58,163 nt of DNA from a virus. The notes beneath the pieces were generated by a model. The model had not been told where the DNA came from and made no database searches. It saw nothing but the letters and a program-made list of their open reading frames with translations. Shown here in pieces: positions 35,801 to 44,863 of the stretch. The DNA is taken from positions 1 to 58,163 of the IMG/VR virus record IMGVR_UViG_3300032236_000551; one strand, 5' to 3'. Both the position numbers and the translations under genes were made by a program. Numbering within the stretch: position 1 is the first letter of the stretch; the number at the start of each line of letters is the position of its first letter.

Positions 35801-38800
35801 TGCAAGACCATCTCTCCAACCAACTACACCCAAACCTCGTTTATCACCAACATATTGAACAACACCAGTTGAAACAGGTGTTCCTGTCCACTGAGTTTGC
35901 CAAGCATTCCAAACTGTCCCAAGAACTCCAGCTTTTTGAGCAAGAGTTGAAATTGTATTAAAGTCACCTTCGACATTATTAATAATGTCTGGACGACGAT
36001 CAGTTTCAAACCAGTCATCATTTGGTGGATTGATACTAACATTACCCAAGAAAGTGAAAATAGCAAATGGGTTAATATTTTCTAATCTGGAACCATATGG
36101 TTGTTGAACCAAAACTGGTGTATCGATGATAGGTAATGTAATCAACTGCCCTGTTAATTGATAGTTTGCAGCAGCACGATCAGAATTGTTAGATACCTTT
36201 TCAATCATATTGACATTCTTCATAGAGAAGAAAGGTCTCAATACATTGTTTTGCATGTCAATAGAACACAAATAGTCAGGATTTGAAACATCACCAACTG
36301 AATGTCCACTAAAGTTATCAACTACGAAACCATTTTTATATCTTTGCAAACCAGTTGTTGAATCTAAAATTGCAGTAGATTGTGTTTCTTGTTCTAACAA
36401 TGACAATGATGTGTAGTATTCAAGAGTATTAATTCTTGATTCTAATCTTCCGATATCACGCATTGTGTATCGTTTGTTCTCAACTTTTTTCGTAACAACG
36501 CTACCAGAAGTTGTTGTAAATGTATATGGCTCTAAGTTTAGAGTATACAACAACATACCCAAATTAGGATCAGGTGGATCTGTAGGAGGAAGTCCTGGAT
36601 TACCTTTGATTTGGAAGAAATTACCTTTTCTATCAAGAGCAATTTTATCAGTTCTTGCTAGGTAATAACTAAAGTCAACTTCAAAATCAACACCTCGTTT
36701 TGGAACTAAACAAGATTGACCAGTGTTTGATGCTGATGTAAATGTTGATCCATTATCATCAATTCTTGGTCTAAAGTCGATACAATCACGGAGTGGGATA
36801 TTTCCAAAGAAAGGAATTTTCTTATAGTCGATTCCAGTATAAGAATCAACAGTAATATAGTCACCATTACCATGAGTAAAATACTCAAATGTTACCTGAA
36901 TTGGTGCATTTGGTGGTGCGAAAGAAGGAATCAAATTTATTTTCGCTAAATCATAGTAACTAGATTTCTGTCCGTCATCGAATGTATAACGATCCATAAT
37001 ATCAATTGTATAATTACCTGATGGAGCAGTAAATGTACCACTATCCATCATAACGCTAATTAATCTATATCCGTCTGCTTTGCCTAAAGAAATAATAGAA
37101 GCAGTTGCAGCAGCTTTAGATGTAAAGGTTACAGTATATGGAGCTGATAAAGTTTTTGATTTTCTAGTTAATGAAGAACCAGTTTTTACAACAGCACCAA
37201 TAATACTAAACGAACGAGAAGCGTATGTATCAGATAGCGTAAATGTAGTAGAAGATCCAGTTACATTAATATTTGATGAAGAAATAGGAACAGTCAATCC
37301 AGTTGTATTATCAACTAATTGATAGTTATCAACCTGTGCTGCAGAAATCATATTTCCACTGGTTGCAGAAATAGTTAAAGTACAGCTACCGCCTGAACCA
37401 GAGGAAGTTGTTCCACTGAATTTTTCATAGGCAGTATAATAAATTCTGTTTGTTCCGTCAGCTGCAGTAGCTGATTTTACAGCAAAGTATGGTAAACGGA
37501 ATAATGTTGTTTCATACTGTGGTTCTAAAATTTGAGTTGTAATTCTAGAAATAGTAGAACCAGTAACAGTAATAGCTGCATCAACAGTGATTGATGTTTG
37601 AGAATTTACTGCAGTTACTCTACGATATCTTCCGATTGCACCAAAATAAACATAGTTACCTACGGCTAATTGAGTTTGGAAAGAAGTACCAGAACCAGTA
37701 ATTGTTGTGCTATTGGAAGCAGTTACTGAACCGATCAACTGAGTTATTACTGGAACAATATCAGCTGTAAAGTCATATGTTGTTGCGCCAGCGGAATTAT
37801 TAAAGAAAACTGATTTAACATCAGTGGCAAAGTTATATGTGCCACTCATCTTAATATCAAATAAACCTAATTTGTAGTAAGCAGTTTGAGTTCCGATAGT
37901 TCCACTATCCCACTCAACAAAACGAACACGAGCAGTACCAACTTGAGTACCAGAAGTAGTTCCACGACCATCTTTCTTGGCAGTAGTTGCTGAAATTGCA
38001 ACTTCAGCATTTGCTACTAATACTAAGTTTGTATTGTTTGTAATTGAAGCAACAGTACCAACATAAACACCTGATGAGTTATAAATGTTAGAGCCGACAA
38101 CTAACTCAGTAGTAAATGCAGTTCCTGATCCACTAACTGCAGTAGTGTTTGTGGCAGCAGTTAAGTTTCCAGTAAGATTGGTTGTTGCTTGCATTGTAAA
38201 TTGATTATACAACGAAACGATGTCGAATGTTTCTACAGGTGGCAATCCATTGATCGCCTCAACCATAACATAATTACCAACAGTTTGCGGAGCCAATGCA
38301 GCAGTTACTTGAACTTGATGAGATGAATCACGGCACTTGTCAATGTAAACATATTCAGTTGCCACTTTAGTGATTTCATAACCCTGAACATATGCTTTTC
38401 CTGGCTCAAACCCAATAGCCAATTGATCATCACTACCATCTAATGTTATACCACGATTGAAATATGGTTTTGGTGTATATTCCCACTGAACACCAGTATT
38501 TCCAGATCCGTCATAAACTGAACCAGTAGTATGAGTAGGTGGAACTGCAGTACCAGATGTCCCACTATTTTTTGCAGTATAGTAATTACCAGCATTGGAA
38601 ACAATGTCGCCAATTAAATAAGTAGTAGGAGAAGAAGCCCATGATCCACGATCATTTGTTCTTGCTTCACGAACATCAATATTAAAAGGTGTAACTGTAT
38701 AGTTACCAGCTTCATCATATGTACGACGAGCTAAAGTATCTTCAAGAACATTGTATTGAGTTGTATTTACAATACGATTTAAACCACCGCTTGTAACTTT

Positions 38801-39595
38801 TAACAATTCAACGAAATTTGTATCATCAGTACTATCGAGAGGTAACTTGGATAAAATTAAATCGATATGATAACGATGCGCACCTGGAGCTGCAAAGTTG
38901 TAAGATGTTTGAGCATTGTCAAGAAGTGTTTCATCATCTTCTGGAACAATTAATGATTCAACGATATTAAGACCAACACGATAGGAAGGTGCATCGCTGT
39001 ACTTATCTAAAACAATAGTTTGTGCGCCACCAGTTACTGGATCAGCACAAAGGGTAAAGAATCCATTAACATAGTAAACACCCCTTTGAACTGTAGCCAA
39101 AGAGCCAACACCAGTTGGAGAAGATGCTGCTACTTGAAATGGGAAATTTGTACCATCATCAATGGTTACAGTTTCGCTTGGAGCAAATGTTTGTGTAGTA
39201 CCATCAGTGGCGGAAGAAGTATAACGAACAAAAATTGTGGTTGGATCAGAAACAGTCGCTCTTGCAACTTTAATAATTTGGGCTTTAATTCCGTTTGAAC
39301 CAGTAACAAATTTGCCTTCAAGATTCTGAACGAATGTTTCCACATTAACGCCACCATATGATGGCAACAGTTTTACATATTGAGCCTTAGTGTCAATAGA
39401 AACCTGTCCAGGGATAACCATAGCACCCTGTTTGTATAAAGAATCGCCATTTCTGGAAACTTGTTTTTGGAGAATTGTTTGTAACTGAGTTAATTCTCTT
39501 GCTTGAACCGCAAACGCAGGGCGAAAGAGGACACGATAAAATTTATTATCCTCATTATAATCGTCATTATACGGTTCGGTGTTGAAATTAAGCAT
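32807..39595 (-). CDS. Very large DUF4815-like baseplate/fibre structural protein
   Basis: 2262 aa, the largest protein here. The N-terminus (MLNFNTEPYNDDYNEDNKFY, VLFRPAFAVQARELTQLQTI, GDSLYKQGAMVIPGQVSID) is the recognisable start of the DUF4815 family of large structural proteins in T4-like phages. Inside are three copies of a beta module ('VSGSGTAFTTELVVGSNIY', 'ITGSGTSFQTQLAVGNYVY', 'VTGHSSAFTTDVG') also found in gp25. Residues ~1580-1760 hold a conserved FLVSSPGGAFITGVDLFFAT block. A position between gp8 and the fibre genes suggests that it joins fibres to the wedge, replacing T4 gp9/10/11. No homologues of those three were found in the window. Confidence 0.82.
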   Translation of the reverse strand: MLNFNTEPYNDDYNEDNKFYRVLFRPAFAVQARELTQLQTILQKQVSRNGDSLYKQGAMVIPGQVSIDTKAQYVKLLPSYGGVNVETFVQNLEGKFVTGSNGIKAQIIKVARATVSDPTTIFVRYTSSATDGTTQTFAPSETVTIDDGTNFPFQVAASSPTGVGSLATVQRGVYYVNGFFTLCADPVTGGAQTIVLDKYSDAPSYRVGLNIVESLIVPEDDETLLDNAQTSYNFAAPGAHRYHIDLILSKLPLDSTDDTNFVELLKVTSGGLNRIVNTTQYNVLEDTLARRTYDEAGNYTVTPFNIDVREARTNDRGSWASSPTTYLIGDIVSNAGNYYTAKNSGTSGTAVPPTHTTGSVYDGSGNTGVQWEYTPKPYFNRGITLDGSDDQLAIGFEPGKAYVQGYEITKVATEYVYIDKCRDSSHQVQVTAALAPQTVGNYVMVEAINGLPPVETFDIVSLYNQFTMQATTNLTGNLTAATNTTAVSGSGTAFTTELVVGSNIYNSSGVYVGTVASITNNTNLVLVANAEVAISATTAKKDGRGTTSGTQVGTARVRFVEWDSGTIGTQTAYYKLGLFDIKMSGTYNFATDVKSVFFNNSAGATTYDFTADIVPVITQLIGSVTASNSTTITGSGTSFQTQLAVGNYVYFGAIGRYRRVTAVNSQTSITVDAAITVTGSTISRITTQILEPQYETTLFRLPYFAVKSATAADGTNRIYYTAYEKFSGTTSSGSGGSCTLTISATSGNMISAAQVDNYQLVDNTTGLTVPISSSNINVTGSSTTFTLSDTYASRSFSIIGAVVKTGSSLTRKSKTLSAPYTVTFTSKAAATASIISLGKADGYRLISVMMDSGTFTAPSGNYTIDIMDRYTFDDGQKSSYYDLAKINLIPSFAPPNAPIQVTFEYFTHGNGDYITVDSYTGIDYKKIPFFGNIPLRDCIDFRPRIDDNGSTFTSASNTGQSCLVPKRGVDFEVDFSYYLARTDKIALDRKGNFFQIKGNPGLPPTDPPDPNLGMLLYTLNLEPYTFTTTSGSVVTKKVENKRYTMRDIGRLESRINTLEYYTSLSLLEQETQSTAILDSTTGLQRYKNGFVVDNFSGHSVGDVSNPDYLCSIDMQNNVLRPFFSMKNVNMIEKVSNNSDRAAANYQLTGQLITLPIIDTPVLVQQPYGSRLENINPFAIFTFLGNVSINPPNDDWFETDRRPDIINNVEGDFNTISTLAQKAGVLGTVWNAWQTQWTGTPVSTGVVQYVGDKRGLGVVGWRDGLASNTDAGTIDAMFGDLSYQGGWAHRAVQAETIATQIGQSRTGVTTSVVAKIDTQLVADRILSTAVIPYIRSRNILVQTTGLKPLTQMYPFFDEQSVDQFCTPATQISLKPSTIVGTFDDHSNVGNAAVGAARQVSGDTQVCLNTGDVITGGTSGATAVIVGKENILDNNVITSVNLYVVNIQGTFQANETITGSISGATAAIKTAPTTAVAGNAIMTDTNGKCQFLFNIPQTDSIRFRCGNRTLTLTDSQTNSVALSKGSAIYEATGVLQTKQATYNAVRNGQIVQNQVTDTQTITQTQQRVVSDTGWYDPLAETFLVSSPGGAFITGVDLFFATKDKSIPVHIEIREVVNGYPGTTILPFSSVSLNPEQVNISTNKVTLPDGSQVPSYDTPTRFTFPSPVYLNDATSYALVVASDSNGYNAWVARMGDQIPGSSRTISQQPYNGVLFKSQNGSTWSADQNEDLMFTIYRAKFDTTVVGNVEFVNDVLPTTYLDPDPFETNTGSAKLKVFHPNHGLTPNSLVTISNTDDTKVHGVTATGAVTTSTGSATVTGHSSAFTTDVGTTTVGQGCVLYTAETTPRYIGVVASVSSDTALTLVSNSAITLATNTAFKVVQPVNGIPATEIYKSQTVSVVVDFDSYIINTTTTAKKYGYGGGSTVAVNGQIAYNTLQPNAQMQTFSETSSLFSMKTTTGTSVNGVEAPYYTDDAFVGVALGDNNYYPSTRLVASQQNENFYLAGNKSVSMLCTMTTTRDTVSPVLDTTRLSLIAVANKVNSPAYTYTNQSGIDDAAFANQNTAIAFTSTGISTSDSTTQAVFLTAKVGAYLTISNVTTHTTNNGTYKVLAVATDGSSITLGGSFVSQSAGDTITITQGNTFVDDIAPYGSSTLSNYVTKKINLNTPANTLKVTVSVNSPTNSNISVYYKLNPVGNATPFNALPYTLLAPDSTLPKVQFGDNTYTDVSFTLNNTSLFDAMQVKLVLTSTNGSEVTSVKDLRVIACT

Positions 39596-39625
39596 ATTTC
39601 AGATCTTCTTTTATTGGTTATACAC

Positions 39626-39632
39626 TATTTAG
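39626..39632 (-). promoter_or_regulatory. T4-like late promoter (CTAAATA) before the 2262-aa gene
   Basis: AACTAAATAGTG on the minus strand, in the 38-nt gap after gp8, 30 nt upstream of the DUF4815-like gene. The same CTAAATAGTG core is present at 18.85 kb. Confidence 0.6.
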
Positions 39633-39633
39633 T

Positions 39634-42522
39634 TTAGAATTTGATGACAGTTCTTAAAGTAACTGTCTCATCTTTGGAAGGAGTAAATCCTGCCTTGTTA
39701 TCAATAAACAAACAGTCACCAGAATATTTATCCACAGTTGGGTTACCTACTGCAGTAACTGTAAAGAATTGGTTTGTTGGGTTTGTCATAACATCAGAAA
39801 CCTGCGGAGGATCATTATCCAACATCTGAACCAACATACCAGTTCCGCTTGCATTAACAGAAACAATTCTATAATTTCTGTAGTAAACTGTATCATTTAC
39901 TGTTCTTGGAGTTGTTATAATCATGTCTGGTAAAAATGATGCAGTATCAAAAGACCCTTCAACAACAAAACAAGCAGAACCTAATGCTGAGTCATATCTA
40001 GTTGTTACACCATAACCACGAATATTTTTGATAATACCAACTTGACGATAATCGTTATTTACATCAAATCCTTGGTTTTTATCTAAAGAAACATTCGAAT
40101 AAAACATTAATGTTCTTGCAAATAATTCTTCATAGGCATCTTTACCATGACCACCAAATGGCGAAATAATTGCTCTAGCGGAAGCTGCATATCCGTTACC
40201 AGTAATAGTAACATTTGCATATGTATAACCAGAACCATAATTTGTCATGTTTATTTTAACAACTTTACCACCAGAAAGAATTGCAGAAGCTGCAGCACCT
40301 GTGCCATCACCTTCGATAGTTACAGTAGCAGTACCATATGCATACCCCTGACTAATAACTTGGATATTGTTTATAGAACCATCAGTTGTTAAAAGTTCAT
40401 TGTTTGCTTGAAGCGTATTGATATTACCAATAGCAATATCAGCTGTAAGAAGGGCATTAGCTCCATCACCAGTAACAGTAATAGTTGCAGCACTGTAACC
40501 AATACCTGGATCATCAACTTGAACGCCATTGATTTGACCATTTTCCAATAAAGGAATCAATTTTGCTTCTGATTTGATAGAAGTAAATGCTGCTGAGAAT
40601 CCTGAACCAGTAGTTGTATTGATAGTAATAGATGGGTTACCGTTGTAACCAGCACCATATTGTAATACTGCTTCACCAGAAGCAGCAGAACCAACATATG
40701 TAAAATACGCAGTTCCGTTTTGTTCAGTAACACCCAACGAAGCTCCTGTTGGTGCAGTAGAAGAATCTGTAGTTCCAGATGTTTTTACAGTATATAAACG
40801 ATTGGCGACAAAATATTGTTCTCCAACATTAACTGTTTTTGAAGCAGTCCAAGGAGTTCCAATTGTAACTGATGGGGGTGCTGTATAATTATTTCCAGGA
40901 TCTGTAATGATAATTCTTTTAACAACACCAGTAGGAGATAAATCAGTAACTGCTGTTGGCAGTTGTAACTCATTGGATAATGTATGCGACAATCCAGTAC
41001 CAGCAGATGTTAAATTAACAGCAGTTCCATTCATAGCATTTGCGTATGTGGTAGCTAATTTAACAGCAGTAGAAGAATTTTTAATAATATAGTATGTTGT
41101 ATTATTTACTAATCCACCAATGGTAGTTCCACCACCATTAGAGTACATAACTTTATCGCCATCAGAAAACCAATGAGATCCAATTGTAATAACTTCAGAA
41201 GTTGTATTAACTCCAGTACCAGCAAATGTTATTGTTGGAGGGGTAAAGGTTACAACTGGATTTGTGTTATATCCTGATCCGAATGAAATCAAATCAACTT
41301 CACGAACTCCACCAAGAACATTGACGGTAATCGCACCAGCGTTAAATGACGGGTATGCCTTTGGAACAGAACCAATAAATTTAAATGCAGCAGTTCCATT
41401 TTCAACAGTACCAGTTTTGTGCGTTGGTTCTACTGAACCAGTAGTTCCAGCCTGAACAACTTCATAGATATTATTTTCTGAAGATAAAAGTTTAACACCG
41501 AAATAATAAGAAGTATTTGCAGTCCATGAAGCTGCAGTATCCATAGGTTTAGCAATAGTGATTGTGTCACCATCTGAATAAGAAGAACCATGGCTTGTAT
41601 ATGTGATTGAAGATAAAAATACTGGATCTGCTTCTAAGTATCCATCTCCTGAAACACTCAATGTTGCTTGAGTATAATTAACTCCTCGATTCTGAATGAT
41701 AACAGATTCAATACCACCAGCAGAATAAAATTGTTGCGATAAAGCAGTAATAACAGGAATTTGGTCTGCAGTTAAAAACTTAGTTCTTAACGCAATTGGT
41801 ACATTATACATGTATTTCCAAATGTATCCATCTGCAAGAGTAATCGGTGCAACTTGTGTTCCAATTGGTTTGTTTACAGAGAATGCACCATTATTATTGT
41901 CTAAACATTTATAGACATTGAACTCATCAGTCATTACATAAAACTGAGATTCTTCTAATTTTTGAGAATTGCTTGGTGCTTTTGATAATACACCAACAGC
42001 ATGCGCTGGATCAGCTTCAGTTCCACCACCAACAAATGTTATTGCTGGAGGGTTAGTATAACCAGAACCAGTATGCGTCATAGTGCAACCAATGATTTTA
42101 CTATTATACATGGTTGCTGTAGCTGTAGCCTGAACTCCACCAAATAAATCTGGTGGATCGATAACAACAGTTGGAGTGCTAGTGTAAGTATTTCCACCAT
42201 CAGTTATATTAATACCAATAACTTCAGTAGAATACTGATCATCATAGATATCGTAAACTGTACCAGAAACCCAATCAATCCTTGGAATAACAAAGGCAAC
42301 ATCTGAAGGTTTAATTTCCTTCAGAGTAATAATTTCATTACGAGTTGCCTTTTCATATTTGTAAGAGTCAGTTGGAAATGGTGGTGCAGTTTCATCTTCC
42401 CATTTAATTGTCTTACCAAGGAAATAGTAGTATCTCGAATTACGAGATTGAACCTCTTTAAACAAGCCATCAGCGATGGTTTTGTGTAAGAGAGTTTTTA
42501 AAAGAGAAGATGTGATTGTCAT
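39634..42522 (-). CDS. gp8: Baseplate wedge protein gp8, expanded by GxGY repeats
   Basis: 962 aa against 334 in T4 gp8. The gp8 framework is visible in pieces: YYYFLGKTIKWEDETAPPFP and VAFVIPRIDWVSGTVYDIYD (N-terminal), VYKCLDNNNGAFSVNKP and LADGYIWKYMYNVP (middle), and SGDCLFIDNKAGFTPSKDET with LRTVIKF (C-terminal end). Between and after these are about ten beta repeats with a G-x-x-Y turn (GNTYT, GSGYT, GVNYT, GSGYN, GNNYT, GAGYN, GIGYS, GYAYG, GSGYT). gp8 is a wedge dimer at the baseplate periphery; the repeats probably extend outward. No Shine-Dalgarno is evident before the start. Confidence 0.88.
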   Translation of the reverse strand: MTITSSLLKTLLHKTIADGLFKEVQSRNSRYYYFLGKTIKWEDETAPPFPTDSYKYEKATRNEIITLKEIKPSDVAFVIPRIDWVSGTVYDIYDDQYSTEVIGINITDGGNTYTSTPTVVIDPPDLFGGVQATATATMYNSKIIGCTMTHTGSGYTNPPAITFVGGGTEADPAHAVGVLSKAPSNSQKLEESQFYVMTDEFNVYKCLDNNNGAFSVNKPIGTQVAPITLADGYIWKYMYNVPIALRTKFLTADQIPVITALSQQFYSAGGIESVIIQNRGVNYTQATLSVSGDGYLEADPVFLSSITYTSHGSSYSDGDTITIAKPMDTAASWTANTSYYFGVKLLSSENNIYEVVQAGTTGSVEPTHKTGTVENGTAAFKFIGSVPKAYPSFNAGAITVNVLGGVREVDLISFGSGYNTNPVVTFTPPTITFAGTGVNTTSEVITIGSHWFSDGDKVMYSNGGGTTIGGLVNNTTYYIIKNSSTAVKLATTYANAMNGTAVNLTSAGTGLSHTLSNELQLPTAVTDLSPTGVVKRIIITDPGNNYTAPPSVTIGTPWTASKTVNVGEQYFVANRLYTVKTSGTTDSSTAPTGASLGVTEQNGTAYFTYVGSAASGEAVLQYGAGYNGNPSITINTTTGSGFSAAFTSIKSEAKLIPLLENGQINGVQVDDPGIGYSAATITVTGDGANALLTADIAIGNINTLQANNELLTTDGSINNIQVISQGYAYGTATVTIEGDGTGAAASAILSGGKVVKINMTNYGSGYTYANVTITGNGYAASARAIISPFGGHGKDAYEELFARTLMFYSNVSLDKNQGFDVNNDYRQVGIIKNIRGYGVTTRYDSALGSACFVVEGSFDTASFLPDMIITTPRTVNDTVYYRNYRIVSVNASGTGMLVQMLDNDPPQVSDVMTNPTNQFFTVTAVGNPTVDKYSGDCLFIDNKAGFTPSKDETVTLRTVIKF

Positions 42523-42528
42523 TTTTTA

Positions 42529-42978
42529 TTAGCTTACTGTAACAACCCAAGTGATAGCGATAGAGTCGCCAGACGCTTTGTTAACTGCAGAGAAAGTAGT
42601 ACGGCAAAGCATTGTGCCGTTTGAAGATGCATTAAAGATACCTGCTTCAGTAACAGCACCAGTACCAGTACCAGCTGGGAAAGTAGCAGTGTAAGTAACA
42701 GTGTTAGTAGAAACAACAGTTGCTGATAGTGATACGCGACCACCTTCAGTACCGAGAGTTGTATCACCAGCAGCTGGAGAAGTAGTACCAGTACCAATAG
42801 CCATGTGAGTCATTGAAGCTGGGCTGTTAGTAGTTGCAGCGATTTTTGCAGCGATGTGGTTTTTACCAGTAGTAACTACCAAGTTTTTAACTTTGAATTC
42901 GTTAATAACTTCACCAGCTGCATTTTTGTGGACTACAGTAACCAGTCCAGTTGGTTTTAAATTTTCTTGTACATTCAT
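42529..42978 (-). CDS. Small virion protein between gp7 and gp8, 149 aa
   Basis: N-terminal MNVQENLKPTGLVTVVHKNA, then KNLVVTTGKNHIAAKIAATT and a 'MAIGTGTTSPAAGDTTLGTE' segment followed by beta strands and VTEAGIFNAS. This order (G.v.v.v.d..G.v......NLvv..G...ia........m..maiGtG...p...dt.L......TEaGif) is common in small tail/fibre-associated proteins of many phages; function not established. A good ribosome site (AGGAGAT) and a loose TATAAAAT precede it, so it may be well expressed. It is probably a baseplate decoration or fibre-linked protein. Confidence 0.7.
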   Translation of the reverse strand: MNVQENLKPTGLVTVVHKNAAGEVINEFKVKNLVVTTGKNHIAAKIAATTNSPASMTHMAIGTGTTSPAAGDTTLGTEGGRVSLSATVVSTNTVTYTATFPAGTGTGAVTEAGIFNASSNGTMLCRTTFSAVNKASGDSIAITWVVTVS

Positions 42979-43012
42979 TTTAGGAATCTCCTATTAAGGG
43001 TTTAATTTTATA

Positions 43013-44863
43013 CTATGTGTAAGAGTTGGTGTCAACAGTTGAACCAAATTTCGCATCCACAGTATTGTCGTAAATAATCGGGTGGATGCTAAAGTAACCT
43101 CCCTGACTATATGGATTTAATGCTACATAACCATCATCGGCTGAAGACATAGTCTCTGTATCTGTAAGATATTTAGTTACATCTTTGGCGGAGATAGAAT
43201 CTGATGGAGTTGTAATAGAATCAGATAATGCCTTACCAGTGTCAATAGCAGAGATAGAATCTGATGGAGTTGTAATAGAATCAGATAATGCTTTACCAGT
43301 AAGGAAAGTTATATTACTATCTGATGGGGTATCAATTGAGTCTGCCAGTGGTTTTGTTGTAAATAATGTTGCTAAATCTGATGGGGTATCAATTGAGTCT
43401 GCCAGTGGTTTATTCATAGAGAATGTATGAAATTCACTCATTACTGGATAGTCATTGAGTGCTTTAGATACATCAAAAATTGGTCTATTTACATCAACCA
43501 TTGTTACAGTATCAGAAACCGTAACAGCAAGAATTTTGATAAGAGATTGTAAAGATACAGAAATATCAAAATTGTTTTGAATTAAGAATTCACCAAACAA
43601 AGCAGTTCCCGATGGGTGAACCATGGTTCTAACAGCAGTACGATATGTTGCTAGTCTTTCGTCAATTCTTAAAACATAAGAGAATGCTTGGTAGTATCTA
43701 CTATCTTGAATGAAAATTGCATCAGACAAGAAACCATCATTGGAAGAATAGTATCCTGGATATTTTGCAAGAGATCCAAGTTTAATACTTAATGTTGCTG
43801 GTTGGTGTAAATTGCTAACTGTAATACCACCCAATGGCTGAGCAGAGAATTCTCTTAAAACAGTACCAACATAAGTACCATCAGCATAGTTATCCGTATC
43901 TGTTCTGGCGTAATCATCACGGTTGATATAACCTTGTTCTGAAAAACCATTCATCACATCGATAATACTTAATCCACCTGGAACAGCATTGGCAGAAGAG
44001 TGTTCGCCACTTAATGGGGCATAGTAGTCTAATAGTGGGTTTACATCCACATTAAAATCTGTACCGTAATTAATACCAAACTTAATAAATTCTGCAGAAA
44101 GAATTCCACCATCTTGATCGATACGAGTTACCTTTACGATCGATCTAACACCACCACCATTCTTTAATTCAAATAGCTGACCTAATTTAAAACCAGTTCC
44201 TTTGTTTAGAACACTTAGCGTGGATGTTGTTGATACAATAGTTCCAGAAAATGTTTCCTTGTATCGGATAATATCACCAACTTGAATATTTCCAAAGAAT
44301 CTTCTATCAATAAAGATTTCAAAAACATTATTCGATAACTGAACTACTCGATCAACTTCAATCTCAACATATTGACGACGATCCACAAGAACCTTAAATG
44401 TTCTGTTTGGTTGAACAACATCAACCAATTTACCGTCAATCATATCTGGCGTACCAAGATCTACTCTAATGAATAGTGAAATATCTTGATTCCATCTACC
44501 ATCAGAAGCACGAAGCATCTGCTGACCTGGATAACCAACTTCTACGCTTTTGTTATAGAGTAAACGAAATAGAAGTTTAAAAGAACCTTCTGATCCTTTT
44601 GCTAGATACTGATCTTTGATATGTTGTAATAAAAATCTTTCATCTATTTGTATTTCTTTTGGTAACGCAGACGCTAGTTCTTTTTTAAAATATTGGATAA
44701 AGTTATCTAATGTTTTATCTAGATCTAGTGTAGATAAAAGATCAACACCTTGACTATCCAAATACTCATAATATGCTTCAACAAACGCAATGAATGTTGG
44801 ATAGTCTGACCTAACGAACTCAGGTACTTGAGAAGGAACTAAGGTTGATGTTGCTAATCTCAT
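43013..44863 (-). CDS. Baseplate wedge protein, gp7-like, with C-terminal tandem repeats
   Basis: 616 aa; T4 gp7 is 1032. It lies between gp6 and gp8 as gp7 does in T4. The N-terminus (VPEFVRSDYPTFIAFVEAYY, LDKTLDNFIQYFKKELASALP, AKGSEGSFKLLFRLLYNKSV) is the pattern annotated as gp7-type wedge initiator in marine T4-like phages; I see no long match to T4 gp7 itself. The C-terminal ~110 residues hold four to five 19-20 residue repeats (KxLxDSIxTPSD). The start overlaps the gp6 stop by one base. Confidence 0.7.
   Translation of the reverse strand: MRLATSTLVPSQVPEFVRSDYPTFIAFVEAYYEYLDSQGVDLLSTLDLDKTLDNFIQYFKKELASALPKEIQIDERFLLQHIKDQYLAKGSEGSFKLLFRLLYNKSVEVGYPGQQMLRASDGRWNQDISLFIRVDLGTPDMIDGKLVDVVQPNRTFKVLVDRRQYVEIEVDRVVQLSNNVFEIFIDRRFFGNIQVGDIIRYKETFSGTIVSTTSTLSVLNKGTGFKLGQLFELKNGGGVRSIVKVTRIDQDGGILSAEFIKFGINYGTDFNVDVNPLLDYYAPLSGEHSSANAVPGGLSIIDVMNGFSEQGYINRDDYARTDTDNYADGTYVGTVLREFSAQPLGGITVSNLHQPATLSIKLGSLAKYPGYYSSNDGFLSDAIFIQDSRYYQAFSYVLRIDERLATYRTAVRTMVHPSGTALFGEFLIQNNFDISVSLQSLIKILAVTVSDTVTMVDVNRPIFDVSKALNDYPVMSEFHTFSMNKPLADSIDTPSDLATLFTTKPLADSIDTPSDSNITFLTGKALSDSITTPSDSISAIDTGKALSDSITTPSDSISAKDVTKYLTDTETMSSADDGYVALNPYSQGGYFSIHPIIYDNTVDAKFGSTVDTNSYT
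43180..43440 (-). repeat. Tandem 57-60 bp coding repeats in the gp7-like gene
   Basis: Two nearly identical 60-bp units (phases at 43201 and 43261) and two nearly identical 57-bp units (phases at 43321 and 43378) encode K-[AP]-L-[AS]-DSI-[DT]-TPSD. The pairwise near-identity points to two recent duplications of an older repeat, so copy number is probably variable among relatives. Confidence 0.85.

Noticed and set aside
43005-43012. TATAAAAT on the minus strand before the 149-aa gene as a late promoter
   Set aside because: Two mismatches to TATAAATA within an AT-rich gap; too weak to list as a feature.
43185-43430. Plus-strand open frame with perfect amino-acid repeats (EIESDGVVIESDNALPV)
   Set aside because: It is the antisense reading of the gp7-like tandem repeat and is explained by it.
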